Positions 36,575 to 47,121 of a stretch of DNA of 64,000 nucleotides are shown piece by piece. This stretch comes from Cyanodermella asteris (lineage: Eukaryota; Ascomycota; Lecanoromycetes; Ostropales; Stictidaceae). The notes below the pieces were generated by a model that was not told the origin of the DNA, searched no databases, and saw only the letters and a program-made list of their open reading frames with translations. The stretch spans positions 1,117,279 through 1,181,278 of the forward strand of contig UYJD01000001.1 in NCBI GenBank assembly GCA_900618795.1. Reading direction: 5' to 3'. Both the position numbers and the translations under genes were made by a program. The stretch's first letter is position 1; the number at the start of each line of letters is the position of its first letter.

Positions 36575-37313
36575 TGCGGAGCTGTATGTGTGCCTGGGGA
36601 TGTCGCGAGGATTTTGCGGAGGTGTAGGTTTGGGGTTGACTCGTCCGCGATGGTTCAAATTGTACGACGAGTCGAGGGCTGCGCAATTGGAGGTGGGAGG
36701 TGTGTGAGCTCGTAGTTGTGGTGAGAGAGCTTGACGTTCGCTGGTGAGGTCCGAGCTTCTGAGTGAGGTTCGCATTCGAGACTTCCGAGTGCAGATTTAG
36801 TGGCCGGTGAACTCAATTCAGTCCCCCTTGATCCACTCCAACTCGATACGAACAACATCCAGTGCGCCTTATCATTATGCGTCGAGACTCTCATCCGCGC
36901 TGCTGCACAAGCGACAAATGCCAGACGAGCATGTCATCTATGAGACCGTCTTTGGAGGTAACATCGTCAAGATCAGGAATACTGAGTTACATGTTTTGCT
37001 GCTGCTAAGTTGAGAATTGCGCTCATCATGACTGTGTACGAAAACGGCTGGCTTGAAAGCAGCTCCATCAAAATTTAGCAGGGCTTTGAACTTGCTTGCA
37101 TGGAAGTCATCGCTAGCCTTTGGTACCTGCAGCGGATCGAGCTCTGGATATTACAAAGCGTTAATGGTGCCCAATGTCCTGACACTCTGTGGAGCTATCC
37201 ATCGTCTCCGTATGCATGGCTCCATAAATGACAGCGCCGCTGACGAGGATGAGTCCACCAGATGCGCGAGGACGCAAGACCAGTGGCACCGCACAACCCG
37301 CTAGAATCCTGAT
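36575..37313. other. Intergenic region, no gene seen
   Basis: About 740 bases upstream of the complex I gene. The reading frame of its first exon stays open for 67 codons upstream but has no conserved content there. Confidence 0.45.
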
Positions 37314-39306
37314 TCAATTGTCTGGCAAAGCCTTACGATCAACCCAGCCAAGCCCGAAAGCTCCGCATGCCAGCCACTTGTTTAGGGCGAGTGTTGTCGT
37401 TGAGCGTTTCATGAGATCAGCATTGATCCGGTGCATGTCCCTGACGCCTGCAATCAAGAAACCTATCAGCATGAGGATCAAGAGAGGCATGCCTATCAAC
37501 AAAAAGCCAACGGCCACTTCGCCGCCATCCCCGAGGGAAGCTACTGCTGGTATCGTGCTCAGGCTTATTGAACCAATGACAAGCATGGGAACGAGTGCTT
37601 GGGAATGTCGTAGGTAAGTGTCACGGNNNNNNNNNNNNNNNNNNNNNNNNNNNNNNNNNNNNNNNNNNNNNNNNNNNNNNNNNNNNNNNNNNNNNNNNNN
37701 NNNNNNNNNNNNNNNNNNNNNNNNNNNNNNNNNNNNNNNNNNNNNNNNNNNNNNNNNNNNNNNNNNNNNNNNNNNNNNNNNNNNNNNNNNNNNNNNNNNN
37801 NNNNNNNNNNNNNNNNNNNNNAGCAACACCTTCAGACTTGACGCCGACCTTCATTGGTCGCCTACATAGTCAACCAACCCGTGCCCGCGTTACAGTAAGC
37901 CATCGGCTGTGGAGTGTTCGATAGAAATGTGTCGAGGATCTCCATGGCTCCATTGTCATCTTGCCAGCGGCTAGTTCGCTTCTGCCAGTGCCGTAGGGCA
38001 GTAGGATATTTGAAAGCTCCCAATGAATCTGTCGAGGAGTGTACGAGCGTCAATAAGAAGATCAAAGCTTTCCCGAATGCGAAATGGGGTAAGAGCTGAG
38101 GTAGTTTTTGCATTGACCGAGGAGCACGCAGAGTTAGAGGTGCTACACGCTCATCTTCTATTGCTGAGTACGTCTCGATTTCACCCAACACATGACCCCT
38201 GGCTGTCAAGGTAGTCTTACCATCAAGGAACGTGCATGAAGAAGTAGTTGAGCCACCTGCACGCCACTTGATGTGATATCTGACACCGTGAGGATATGAC
38301 AAAGTCGCTGGGCTGATAGCATGCAAGATGGCTCCGGAAGGTATGAGACAGCATAAAATGTCTGCGGCTGATTAGGTACGTCGCAGAAGGAGGAATGTTT
38401 TCCTGTCACACTTACCAGTCTCCAAAGACTATATATATAGTATCGAGAATCTGTTGCCTCAGATCAGTACGCCTCTTTCAATGGTCTGCCAGAAGGGATA
38501 ATAAACTGCCTTTTCGACATTTCTTGAATCGAAAGACACTTCTTAATTGGAGGAGCTGGGGATCAGATGCGAATCTCTATATGCCACTTCCTTGACAACT
38601 GTCTCGATGGCTGGTAGTGCCACGTTGCACGGTCCGTAGAGGACCAGAGCGTCCTGACTCAAGGCTAGCTCTTGCAGGATCGACACTCAATGCCAGTACT
38701 TGTTGACAAGGAAGCGTCGTAGCGCCTCCTTAGTTGACGGAAGCGCTCTAATCTCATCCACATCCCTGTCCCTCGACTTCCGGTGCCACATTTGTAGCAT
38801 GCGTTTTCGGCAGACGGGCACTTTGTTCGAATCTCGATTCTTGCTTTGAAATGTCGTCAAGAGATGAATGCGCTCTGGAGCAAGCCAAGTCTTGCTCATT
38901 TGACCCGAAGGAGGCCGGTAAACAAGCGCAGGTACGCAATGTGCTTAGATATATCACTGCCATGTGTTGCACCTGCTGTCCACGCTCATTATCGTCTTCT
39001 TGGTTGATGTAGATCGCGTCGACCCAGATCGCGTCACGCAGATTAAGCTCGCGGCGACGCTTCAGTGCAGCAACAAGGTTTCGGGCTGCCTTGAATCCAA
39101 AGCCATCGACAATCATAGGGACCGTATCATCTTTGTCTTCCCAAAGGTATGACAGAGCGACAAATGAGATCTGATCGTGAAGAGTAGTGTGCTTCAAGGA
39201 GAAGCAAACAATGTCATCTCCGTCTGGACATCTTTTGGCCGCAAGGCTGAGCAGGCAGATTGCCCTCCAATTGCTTTCCAGAGGTCGGTACTGCAGACTG
39301 GTCTAA
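37314..39306 (-). pseudogene. Decayed HET-domain (heterokaryon-incompatibility-type) gene
   Basis: The HET domain is clear at 39300-38950: QYRPLESNWRAICLLSL, then HDQISFVALSYLWED, IVDGFGFKAARNLVAAL, DAIWVDAIYINQEDDNERG and QVQHMAVIY. Downstream, family-like pieces continue in different frames (RRYDAFLVNKYWH, QELALSQDALVLYGP, NVALPAIETVVKEVAY). After that come a possible C-terminal part (about 38326-37870) and a multi-helix membrane segment (37620-37314, GFLLIGMPLLILMLIGFLIAG) across an assembly gap. No ATG is in frame before the HET core, and stops interrupt the conserved part. HET proteins trigger cell death on non-self recognition in fungi. Whether the membrane segment belongs to the same gene is uncertain. 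Confidence 0.75.
37627..37821. other. Assembly gap (N run, 195 bases)
   Basis: All N. It falls inside the decayed HET-domain region, between the membrane segment and the probable C-terminal part. Confidence 0.99.
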
Positions 39307-39640
39307 CGAGGCCGTAGCCAGCGGTGGAGAGTAGAGGACACAAAGATTCGAATGATACCAGTGAACAATCTGCACGACGTAATACAGAGCACCGCGTCAA
39401 CAGCATGCCAAACGGCAAACGCGTTGGCTGCGATATTGAGGCTTTGAACCTCAGCGTCGCTATGAAGACATTCCATGTATGAAAGTCAATTGTGCCTGCG
39501 CGGCCGGCGACGTCCTTGGCGTGAACATCGCATGTGGTTGAACGCCACATCAGACGTCTGATAACCGAATTTAGTTGTATCATCCAAACGACCCAAGCGG
39601 TTCGTTTCATACAAAAGCTACCTTTGAATATTCCGCAACT

Positions 39641-40661
39641 ATGGCCCAAGCACCAGCGGATATGACCGAGGCCAACCGGAAGTTCTGGAAGTAAGTGACC
39701 TCACATCCTCGATTCCCATCTTCTGAAATGGAATGTACGTTGGAAATAAAGCAACCTTGTATGTCACAATGAAAGAATGCCAGCTCGTTTCCCAAGACCC
39801 AACTCGTGATCATCTGAAGAAGACCAAGTCTCCCATTTTCACCTCGGAAATGTACCCATAACCACTCCCTTTCTAAACACCACCCAGCTCGAAAGCCTCA
39901 ACCTACGACACATCCAACACGCCCCTCATCCACGCAATGACCACCCTCCTGCACACCCACGCCCCTCGTCCGGGCGAATCCTCGACTTCGCCTGCGGCAC
40001 CGGCCTCATCTCCTCCATCCTCTCCACCCCCCAACCAGCGCTTACCTTCCGAGGCATGGACCTCTCCTCTTCCATGGTCGCGAAATACAACGCACGATTC
40101 CAGGACACGGACATCGACGCCCACGCCGTCGAAGTGGACCTGATGGACGGGAGTGCTTTCGAACCGGGGAGCCCCGTCGAGGGGCCCGAGTGGGTCGGTT
40201 TCGACGTGGCGGTTGTGGCGAATTCGTTGCATCATATCGAGAAGACGGAGATGTGTGTGGGACGGTTGGTCGAGAGGCTTGGGGTCGGGGGTGTGCTTTG
40301 TGTGGTTGATTGGGTTGACGACGGGAAGGGTCATGGACATGGGCATGGGCATGGACACGGACACGGACATGAACACGGTGGGCATCACGGACACAAGAAG
40401 GCCGAGAAGCCAGCGGATGGGGATGATGATCAGGTGGCCCTGCTGAAGACGCATGGTGTGGCGCATTCCCATGGCTTTACGAAAGAGCGCATTACAAGCC
40501 TGATGCGAGATGCCGGGCTCGAGAATGTGCAGTTCAGTGAGTCGGAAGAGACGTTGAAGTTTGGGCCGTTTGAGAGGCGACTCTTTGTGGCTAGAGGCCA
40601 AAAGGCACAGCCCGCAAAGTTGGGGATATCGAAGGCTACGGCTTGGAATTTGATGCACTAA
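39641..40661 (+). CDS. SAM-dependent methyltransferase with a Gly-His-rich loop; apparent one-base frame break
   Basis: Exon 1, 39641-39690, encodes MAQAPADMTEANRKFW. A 197-bp intron (GTAAGT donor, TTTCTAAAC branch, CACCCAG acceptor) leads to 39888-40661. The join gives FWNSKASTYDTSNTPLI, the classic start of this family. The motif I region RILDFACGTGLIS follows, but in the next frame. The switch falls at GGG 39972-39974, where a fourth G would restore RPGRILDF. Further motifs: FRGMDLSSSMVAKYN (motif II), FDVAVVANSLHHI (motif IV), LGVGGVLCVVDWVD (motif V). A loop of GHGHGHGH type (about 40329-40395) and a C-terminal VQFSESEETLKFG follow. Substrate unknown. About 273 residues if the frame is continuous. 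Confidence 0.8.
40329..40395 (+). repeat. GGNCAY hexamer repeat encoding Gly-His
   Basis: About ten hexamers (GGACAT, GGGCAT, GGACAC) encode a Gly-His run with one Glu-His and one His-Gly-Gly-His-His, followed by charged KKAEKPADGDDD. It lies after the core beta-strand of motif V, thus in a surface loop. Confidence 0.85.
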
Positions 40662-41027
40662 ATCCTCTGGCTGTAATGGAAGAATTTACGTTGCTGCTTG
40701 AAATGGTCCACCTTAATTAGTAAGTTGGTGGGGATGCTGCTCAGCCTGGTTAAGATGAGACTAAGGGTCAAGATGAAAAGAGTTCTATTGCTTGTTGTAC
40801 GCTCATTCATTCAATTGCAAGCTCAACATTGCGTGTGGGGGCTAGTACCCCGTTCCTTCCGTCCTAGTGCTCTCTTCCACCACGATTGTTGTTCAATCTA
40901 GTGCTCGATGATAGCGAAACACCTCGTGTCGGGTCATTAAAATACATGCTTCATCAATAATCAAGGCTTGACAAACGGCCAAGTTTCCTCCGCTAACAAC
41001 ACGTTGTACCGATCCAAAATTCCACTC
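40662..41027. other. Intergenic region (366 bases), no gene seen
   Basis: It separates the converging methyltransferase (+) and C2H2 regulator (-) genes. Probably two 3' UTRs and terminators. Confidence 0.5.
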
Positions 41028-43295
41028 CTACATCCTCATGTGAGAATATCCCTGTCCACCAGAGATGTCACCGAAAAGAGGGGCTGAGTCACTTGCATCG
41101 AAGCCTTGGTCTTTTCCAAAAAGCGCAAAGTCAGCGCCGGAGTCCATCTCTTTTGAGGTCTGCGCAAAATCGGCGAAACCGTCCTCAGCGGGAGAGTCAA
41201 GGCACTGCGAGAGCGGTGTCGGCAGCATATTCTTCGACTGTGCCGGTGAGAAATCGGGCAGCTGCGCTGGAGTGGCAATGCTACCGTCGCTCACAGTGGT
41301 CGGGCTAAGCATCTGCAAGTTCATGCTGGTTACGTCCTGGTGTGCCCAGTCGAAGTTGTTGCCGAAGATCGACTCCGAATCTTTCATGTCTGCGTCTGTG
41401 ACGTCGTTGAAAGCAGAGTTCCAGGAGACAGGAGAACCCGAAGGATCAAAGTCCAAGTTGTTGAGATCCAACGGGTCGTTGTCGAACTGAAAGTGGGAGT
41501 TCAGAGGTCCAAAGGTTGTCCCAAAGTCGAATTGGGGAACAGGCGGTACCTGGTTCAGGACTGGAGTGCCAAATGTGGTGCTGTTTGCCTGCTGCGGAGT
41601 ATGGTATACAGGGGGTTGGTTGAAGTCCATGAGGCTTTCATCCGTGCCCATGATTGCTGGGCTGGGTGCAGTATATGCAGGGCTCGGTGCTCCGAACATG
41701 TGAGAGCCCGGAGTAGAGATGCTGGAAACCGAAGGCGTCGGTGGAGCCTGGCCGTAGCTGGGTCGTTTCGGCATCTTTCCGTTGCTCTTGGTACGGGAGT
41801 AGTTCCACCCGTGTGCCTTTTCCATGTGCTGCTTGCAGTTGCTTTCACGCTTGCTCTCGTAAGGGCAGGGCGGGAACTGACAGCGGTACATGGTCGGAGA
41901 ATCTGAGTGCTTGTCATTGTAGTGACGATCCCGCTCTTTTTCGGTTGGCCAACCGTATTCATGGTACTTGCAGCCGGAATCGGGACATTTCCAAGGACGA
42001 GAGTGGGTTTTCTCGTGCTTGGTCAAATCGCAAGGGCGCTTGAACTCCTTACCACAGTCCGAGCATTTCTGGACCGTCTTCTCAGGAGGAGCATTCTTCT
42101 TACGCCTAGCCATAGATCGTTCAACGTCATCGTCCAAGTCCTCACCAACAGTACGCTTCAAGAATGGAGGCGAGTTGGGATCCACTTCTTCGTTGGTACG
42201 AAGAGAGTAAGTCTTGCCGTTCTTTTCATAAGTCAGCTCGGCGGGTTTCCCAGTCTGACCGAGGCCGCCGGTCAGGTGGAGCTTTCCAGTGGTAGCATCA
42301 CGTTGCCTAGAAATCATTTGGGCGAACTGGCGAACCTGTTCGGTCAAATCCAAAAAGTAGCGGTTAGTGTACGGTTGTTGGTGAGATCGAACTAATTCCC
42401 GCGCGCCGAGGTGTGGAACCGTCGTGTATATGCACTGAATAGTCGATTGCGAAAATTGCCAGAACGCCTTTGCCGAGATAGAATATTTCTTCAGAAGAAG
42501 AATCAGACCCCGAAACGAACGCTTTGTCCAGGAGGAAGGAATGGTACTTACAGGTGCCAACCAAAATATGACTCTTTCAAGGTCACGGAGGGTCGTGATC
42601 TTCTTTTCTGCGATGCGGAAGGGAAGGTGCTTGACAAGGGGGTGAAAGGCCTTGAGTTGCTCCTGTGAAAGGATAGGGTTGATGATATGTTTTTGAATCT
42701 GCTTGCACGCGTACTCGCTGAGCACGTTCTGCGTCTCACGCTCGGCGGCAGCATCCTTTGAGGCCATGGTCTTGTCCTTTGCGCTCTCTTGAGCGGTTGT
42801 TGTTGCTGAGGCATTGTGTGAGTCTACGCGCGTGAAACAAGAGGTGAGACTTGTACCTTCTTTCAAACCCTGCTTCTCATGCTCGGTCTCCGAGCTTTCA
42901 GATGATCCAAGGCCACTGTCCGAAGCGTGATGCTTCTGGGCGATGCGGGCAGGCACAGCGAAGTGGTTGCGAAGCTTTGTTTCGGTGGACTGGGCAGTGG
43001 TCTGCTTGGGGCCGTCCGACAGGGAGATCTTCTGCAGCCCGCGTAGACTATCCTCAACTGAATTCAAAAACTCTTGTACCCTTGTCTCATTGTTCTCGAC
43101 CAGGTGCTCCAACTCTTCCTTGGCGGAGGTAGGGGCGCGGTGGAGCAATGAAGCGATGTTCAGGGTTGGGTCAGCAGGCGAGGCAGGCGAGCGAGCCTGG
43201 TGAAAGGTGGCAGCCTTTGAAGTACTTGAGAGAGTTGGGACGCCTGGAGAGTCAGCCGAGGGGCGTCGACGGGGGTTCGCCTGGGTAACGGCCAT
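41028..43295 (-). CDS. C2H2 zinc-finger transcription factor, three fingers
   Basis: Three exons, 43295-42857, 42805-42552 and 42488-41028, with introns of 51 bp (GTACAA donor, CCTCAG acceptor) and 63 bp (GTAAGT donor, CTGAAG acceptor); 717 residues. The N-terminal region has a helical patch (KEELEHLVENNETRVQEF) and a conserved-looking block HLPFRIAEKKITTLRDLERV then FWLAPKYSISAKAF and PYTNRYFLDLTEQVRQFAQ. The fingers are CSDCGKEFKRPCDLTKHEKTH, one spanning CPDSGCKYHEYGW to HYNDKH, and one spanning CQFPPCPYES to HMEKAH. The C-terminal third is Ser/Pro/Gln/Asp-rich, as in activation domains. Both introns are multiples of three without stops. The ATG at 43295 is chosen over an earlier non-ATG extension. 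Confidence 0.85.
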   Translation of the reverse strand: MAVTQANPRRRPSADSPGVPTLSSTSKAATFHQARSPASPADPTLNIASLLHRAPTSAKEELEHLVENNETRVQEFLNSVEDSLRGLQKISLSDGPKQTTAQSTETKLRNHFAVPARIAQKHHASDSGLGSSESSETEHEKQGLKEGTSLTSCFTRVDSHNASATTTAQESAKDKTMASKDAAAERETQNVLSEYACKQIQKHIINPILSQEQLKAFHPLVKHLPFRIAEKKITTLRDLERVIFWLAPVSTIPSSWTKRSFRGLILLLKKYSISAKAFWQFSQSTIQCIYTTVPHLGARELVRSHQQPYTNRYFLDLTEQVRQFAQMISRQRDATTGKLHLTGGLGQTGKPAELTYEKNGKTYSLRTNEEVDPNSPPFLKRTVGEDLDDDVERSMARRKKNAPPEKTVQKCSDCGKEFKRPCDLTKHEKTHSRPWKCPDSGCKYHEYGWPTEKERDRHYNDKHSDSPTMYRCQFPPCPYESKRESNCKQHMEKAHGWNYSRTKSNGKMPKRPSYGQAPPTPSVSSISTPGSHMFGAPSPAYTAPSPAIMGTDESLMDFNQPPVYHTPQQANSTTFGTPVLNQVPPVPQFDFGTTFGPLNSHFQFDNDPLDLNNLDFDPSGSPVSWNSAFNDVTDADMKDSESIFGNNFDWAHQDVTSMNLQMLSPTTVSDGSIATPAQLPDFSPAQSKNMLPTPLSQCLDSPAEDGFADFAQTSKEMDSGADFALFGKDQGFDASDSAPLFGDISGGQGYSHMRM

Positions 43296-44794
43296 GGTGG
43301 AGGCCAGGTGGTGGGATAGTGCCAGGCACTCTGGTTGGGTCAAGTTAGGATGCAACAAGCCGACGTAAAGGCAGTGAGTCGGAGTTACCTGGGCCTAGCC
43401 CCAATAAGAGTGCGCACGAGGACTATAATGAGTCTGCGGACAGTGGTGATGGCCGGCTGCCTGCTTGCGGATTGAGTCAGCCGTGTCGGAGCAGTCGCAT
43501 GTGCGCTCGATCGCTGGTGCGAGGTTGTTGGATTTGCGTCGGCAAATGAAATCAGGTAGAAAACAATGGGAGGGAAACAAGATGATGGGGGATTGCGAAC
43601 AGGCGACGAAGTTGAATAGTAAAGGCGAAGTAGAGGAGGAAGTGTCGTCGAAGGTGATGCATCTAGGCAGAAGCCTCGCTTGCATAAGCCAGCGGGAGAT
43701 GGATCGTCAACGGTCGGCCGGTTGGTAAACTGTCAGACATAAATAGGTTGGTGAGGACTTGGTCCTGCCTGGTCGGGCAGCATGTTTGGCTACTTGCCAT
43801 TCTGGATTGAAATCACGTGATTTATCCACCTCCAAATGCTGTTAGTGCGTTCGGTCTACTTACGAGCTGATGAAGCGCGTTGGTGCCTGGAGCCCCTCCA
43901 TACTTCGTCCTGATACCCTGCACTATGGCTCCACCACAGCCTTACGAGGCAAATCGCCTGGCTGATAGCGAATTATTCTGTCCGCGATCCATCCTTGATT
44001 GGACACGTGTTAGTTTCGTGACCTGTCCGTCTCGTCTCGTCTCGTGTCTGCATTTGCGACCTGCGATTTTCGAGTCGCAGTAGCGGTCCGCCCATCTTGG
44101 TGTCCACTTTCACTACCGCGAACAACTTATCTAAAATTTTCACGAAAGAAAATATGGTCGTTGCATCGACTCAAACATACCGTTCCTGCATCTTTGAGCG
44201 TGAATATGCTGCAACCGAAAGTCTTGAAACCTCAGCTCAAACGCAGCAGTTGCGGACTAGTCTGCTCTCCTCAACTGTCTCAATTCTCAGAGCATCCAGT
44301 TTCAGAAGTTTGATTAATCGTGGACTGAGGCAATACAACTAGCAATACCTTGGTCCTGGCTTGTCATAAGTCGATGGAGCGCTAGTTCACCACCCAGTGG
44401 AGTCCTTAGTATACAGACCACAGAACAGTGATCTGCGCCCTGATGATGTAGTATTGGAGCTTGGATACGTACTCATGTGAATAATCTCATCAGTAAGCAG
44501 GTCGGTACATGCACATGTATGTCGAGAATAGCTTATGCTAAATAAGCTCGACACAACTCTGTTGAGTCCATACCGATCTAGGCCTTCTTACCATGCCAGA
44601 AAGTTTCTGCCTGTCAATGCTAACGTCTTTCAATTGCTACCGCTGATAGTAAGACGCTCACACCAAGACAAAGCACGGCCAATCAAACCGGCTGAATTGC
44701 AAAGTCTTGGCATCGGAACTATCGCCATCAAGCATCATCAAGAAAATCGTTGTCTTTCATCTTGTCGACACGAATTGTGCTAGCCACCACGACA
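43296..44794. other. Intergenic region, no gene seen
   Basis: 1.5 kb between the divergent C2H2 (-) and Mzm1 (+) genes. The long left part is probably the regulator's 5' UTR and promoter. Short frames near 44097-44342 and 44535-44783 have no support. Confidence 0.5.
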
Positions 44795-45274
44795 ATGGCT
44801 GCTCTCGCAGCATATCGCCATGTGTTACGCGCGACGAGAGTCGCCTTTACAGGTACCTTCAGGCCAGGAACTTGCAGCATTGTCAATTGCTAAGCTCGTG
44901 TTAGGTGACCACCGAGTCCTCGTCGCATCGCGAGAACAAGCTCGCCAGCAATTCAACAGCGATCGTACTTTAGAGGCAGGCAGCAAAGACGCGGAAGCCA
45001 GAATATTACACGCGGAAGAGGTGGCCAAGTTCCTACGACAGAACGTCGTACAGGGCGAAAAGAAGGAAGGTGGACACGAGCAAGAATACAGTACGAGCCG
45101 ACCAAGGCAGACACCATCGTCCAGACCCTCGAGCCCGTATGCTGACGAAATTCCACAGAGATCAGGATACACGAAGAGACTGAGCGGGGCGACAACGAGA
45201 CTATCAAAACCGCTGGAGAGAAGAGCAAGACGAATCTGAGCGGTAGAGATGCCAAATTCCGCAAGTGCTCGTGA
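44795..45274 (+). CDS. mzm1: Mitochondrial complex III assembly factor Mzm1 (LYRM7)
   Basis: Three short exons, 44795-44852, 44905-45090 and 45159-45274, with introns of 52 and 68 bp (donors GTACCT and GTACGA; acceptors TTAG and CCACAG); 119 residues. Mzm1 is an LYR-motif matrix protein that stabilises the Rieske protein Rip1 before its insertion into complex III. The joins restore the family pattern: MAALAAYRHVLRATRVAF with the LYR-like start, REQARQQFNSDR, HAEEVAKFLRQNVVQG and EYKIRIHEETERGDNETIK. Length matches the family. The exons are too short to stand out individually, so the gene is easily missed. Confidence 0.93.
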
Positions 45275-46954
45275 TGGCTCCCTGAGATCTCTAGGCATCA
45301 GACGACCGTCTATTCACAACCAAGATCCGCAAGATCTGGAGTCACGGGTCTGCTATACGCCCATCCCTGTGGCTGCCGACCGACATGTACTATACTGGAT
45401 CCTGTACAAAATTAGGCAACACCAAGTGCTGGAGTTGCTGCCTCTGAACTGGTTGATCTTGTCGGTCACCATTCCACCCTCATTTGGCCCTGCCTTATAC
45501 GCTTTGCAACACCAACGCAGTGTTCTTTCATTCTCCAAATTTCTTTCTTAGCTTCCGTTTGGGCAGGGCGAAATTGACCCGGGATGCCTTCCTACCGGTC
45601 ATGGATTGCATTTCGTGCGTCACACTCTATGTTCAGCAAGCCCAACAGGAGGAGAAATGATATTTGACCAAAGGCCACGCTCGTCAATGTCCAAACCTCA
45701 CGGGTCGGCAGAAGTGCAGCATGCCGGCTACACCTGGGGGTCACTAGCCTATCAGAGACCCGCGCCGACGTTCCCAGGAGGGCTAGCTGTCTCACCAAGC
45801 CTCTCCGACAGCTGATCCGCGTCTCACCCCAAATCCATAGCTGGCCTTCAAGAAAGATATACATCGGCCCTCCAAGATCTTGAATGCTTCCTTTGTCCAC
45901 AGTCCAAACTCCGAGCCCCTGCCCAATTGTCATATAACGTCTTCCCGCAGTGCCCGTCCAGATTCTCCCCGTCCTCCCCACCCACTTTCCCACCTTCACA
46001 CCCACAATACCTCCCCCCTAGGCGACCTAGGCGACCTCATCCTCCCCGCCGCCTGGCACGCCGATCCTCCCGTTCCCTCTGACACATGCATCACCGACCC
46101 TCATCAGCCGCTCACCGAGCTATAAGTCCCGCCTGTACGACCCGCGTCCACGCCAGCATATCCAAACGATGGGTCCAATACACCACCGACCCGACCGCCA
46201 AGTTCATGAAAGCCGTCGATTCGGACACCTGGCGCTCGCGCGGTGGCACCGTACGAGGAAGGGTGGAATTTGGATAGCATGGCGTGGAGGGGTTGCATGG
46301 CCAGTAAGTGGCCGGGCGCGAAAGCCGGAGAGATTGACCCATTTGGATGGGACGGGGGAGGCGTATGCGCTGAATGGTAAGTTGCTGGCGGAGTCGACGA
46401 ATTAGTTGACACTGGGGAGTCTTTTCAGGACTATGTATACCACCTTGCTGCTGCACCCAAGTCGTCACTTTCCCGCTCGAACTGAGGAACAGTGCATTCA
46501 GGCCGCAGTATCGGTGTAGCGACAAACGGAGATCGAGTTCCACTGCGTATACGAAGAATCGTCGATCGAAGCCAGGGTCTCAGCGTATAAGGGGTCAGTA
46601 GAAGATCGGCTACGAGACCCAGACCCGCAGACCGGGCCTCAAGATCACGCGCAGCTAGTACAGTTCCCCAAGAGACGTGGCTAGGGCAATGTTATAAATT
46701 TCCGTACCTGCCAGTTAGAAAGTCACGTGCATAAACGGAGTCTGGGAAATTCGCGAACAGTCAATCAATAGTATGAAAGCACGAGCTGCTTTTCTTTCCC
46801 GTCCTCCCCCTGTAACATCGTCCGTACGGAAATGGCGCTCAAACCACTTGGACGCGAGGCCGCTTTTGCAGTGTGATATCTTCCCTCGCAATCTCAGTGA
46901 GCACTTGAGGTCGCTTACTCGGTGAAGTTAATGGTCTGCAGGGACCGAGCTCCT
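45275..46954. other. Intergenic region with an unexplained coding-like patch
   Basis: About 1.7 kb. Between 45880 and 46400 the + strand has high third-position GC and long open frames: DLGDLILPAAWHADPPVPS, then DPTAKFMKAVDSDTWRSRGG in a second frame and LTHLDGTGEAYALNG in a third. No splice sites link them. This could be a decayed gene or one with assembly indels; the product is not recognisable. The rest holds nothing I can name. Confidence 0.35.
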
Positions 46955-47121
46955 TCACTTTCCGTAGCCCGGAGCCGGAATCAGACCGGCCGGCTCATTG
47001 GGCCAACTGACGGCAGTATCGTTGGTCAACCTGCCCGTCCACGTCTCATAGCTTTTGGCGAACCCGCAAGCCGAACCATCAGTTCCAGGCGGTTTTCCAG
47101 GCGGGACCGAATACTGCAGGG

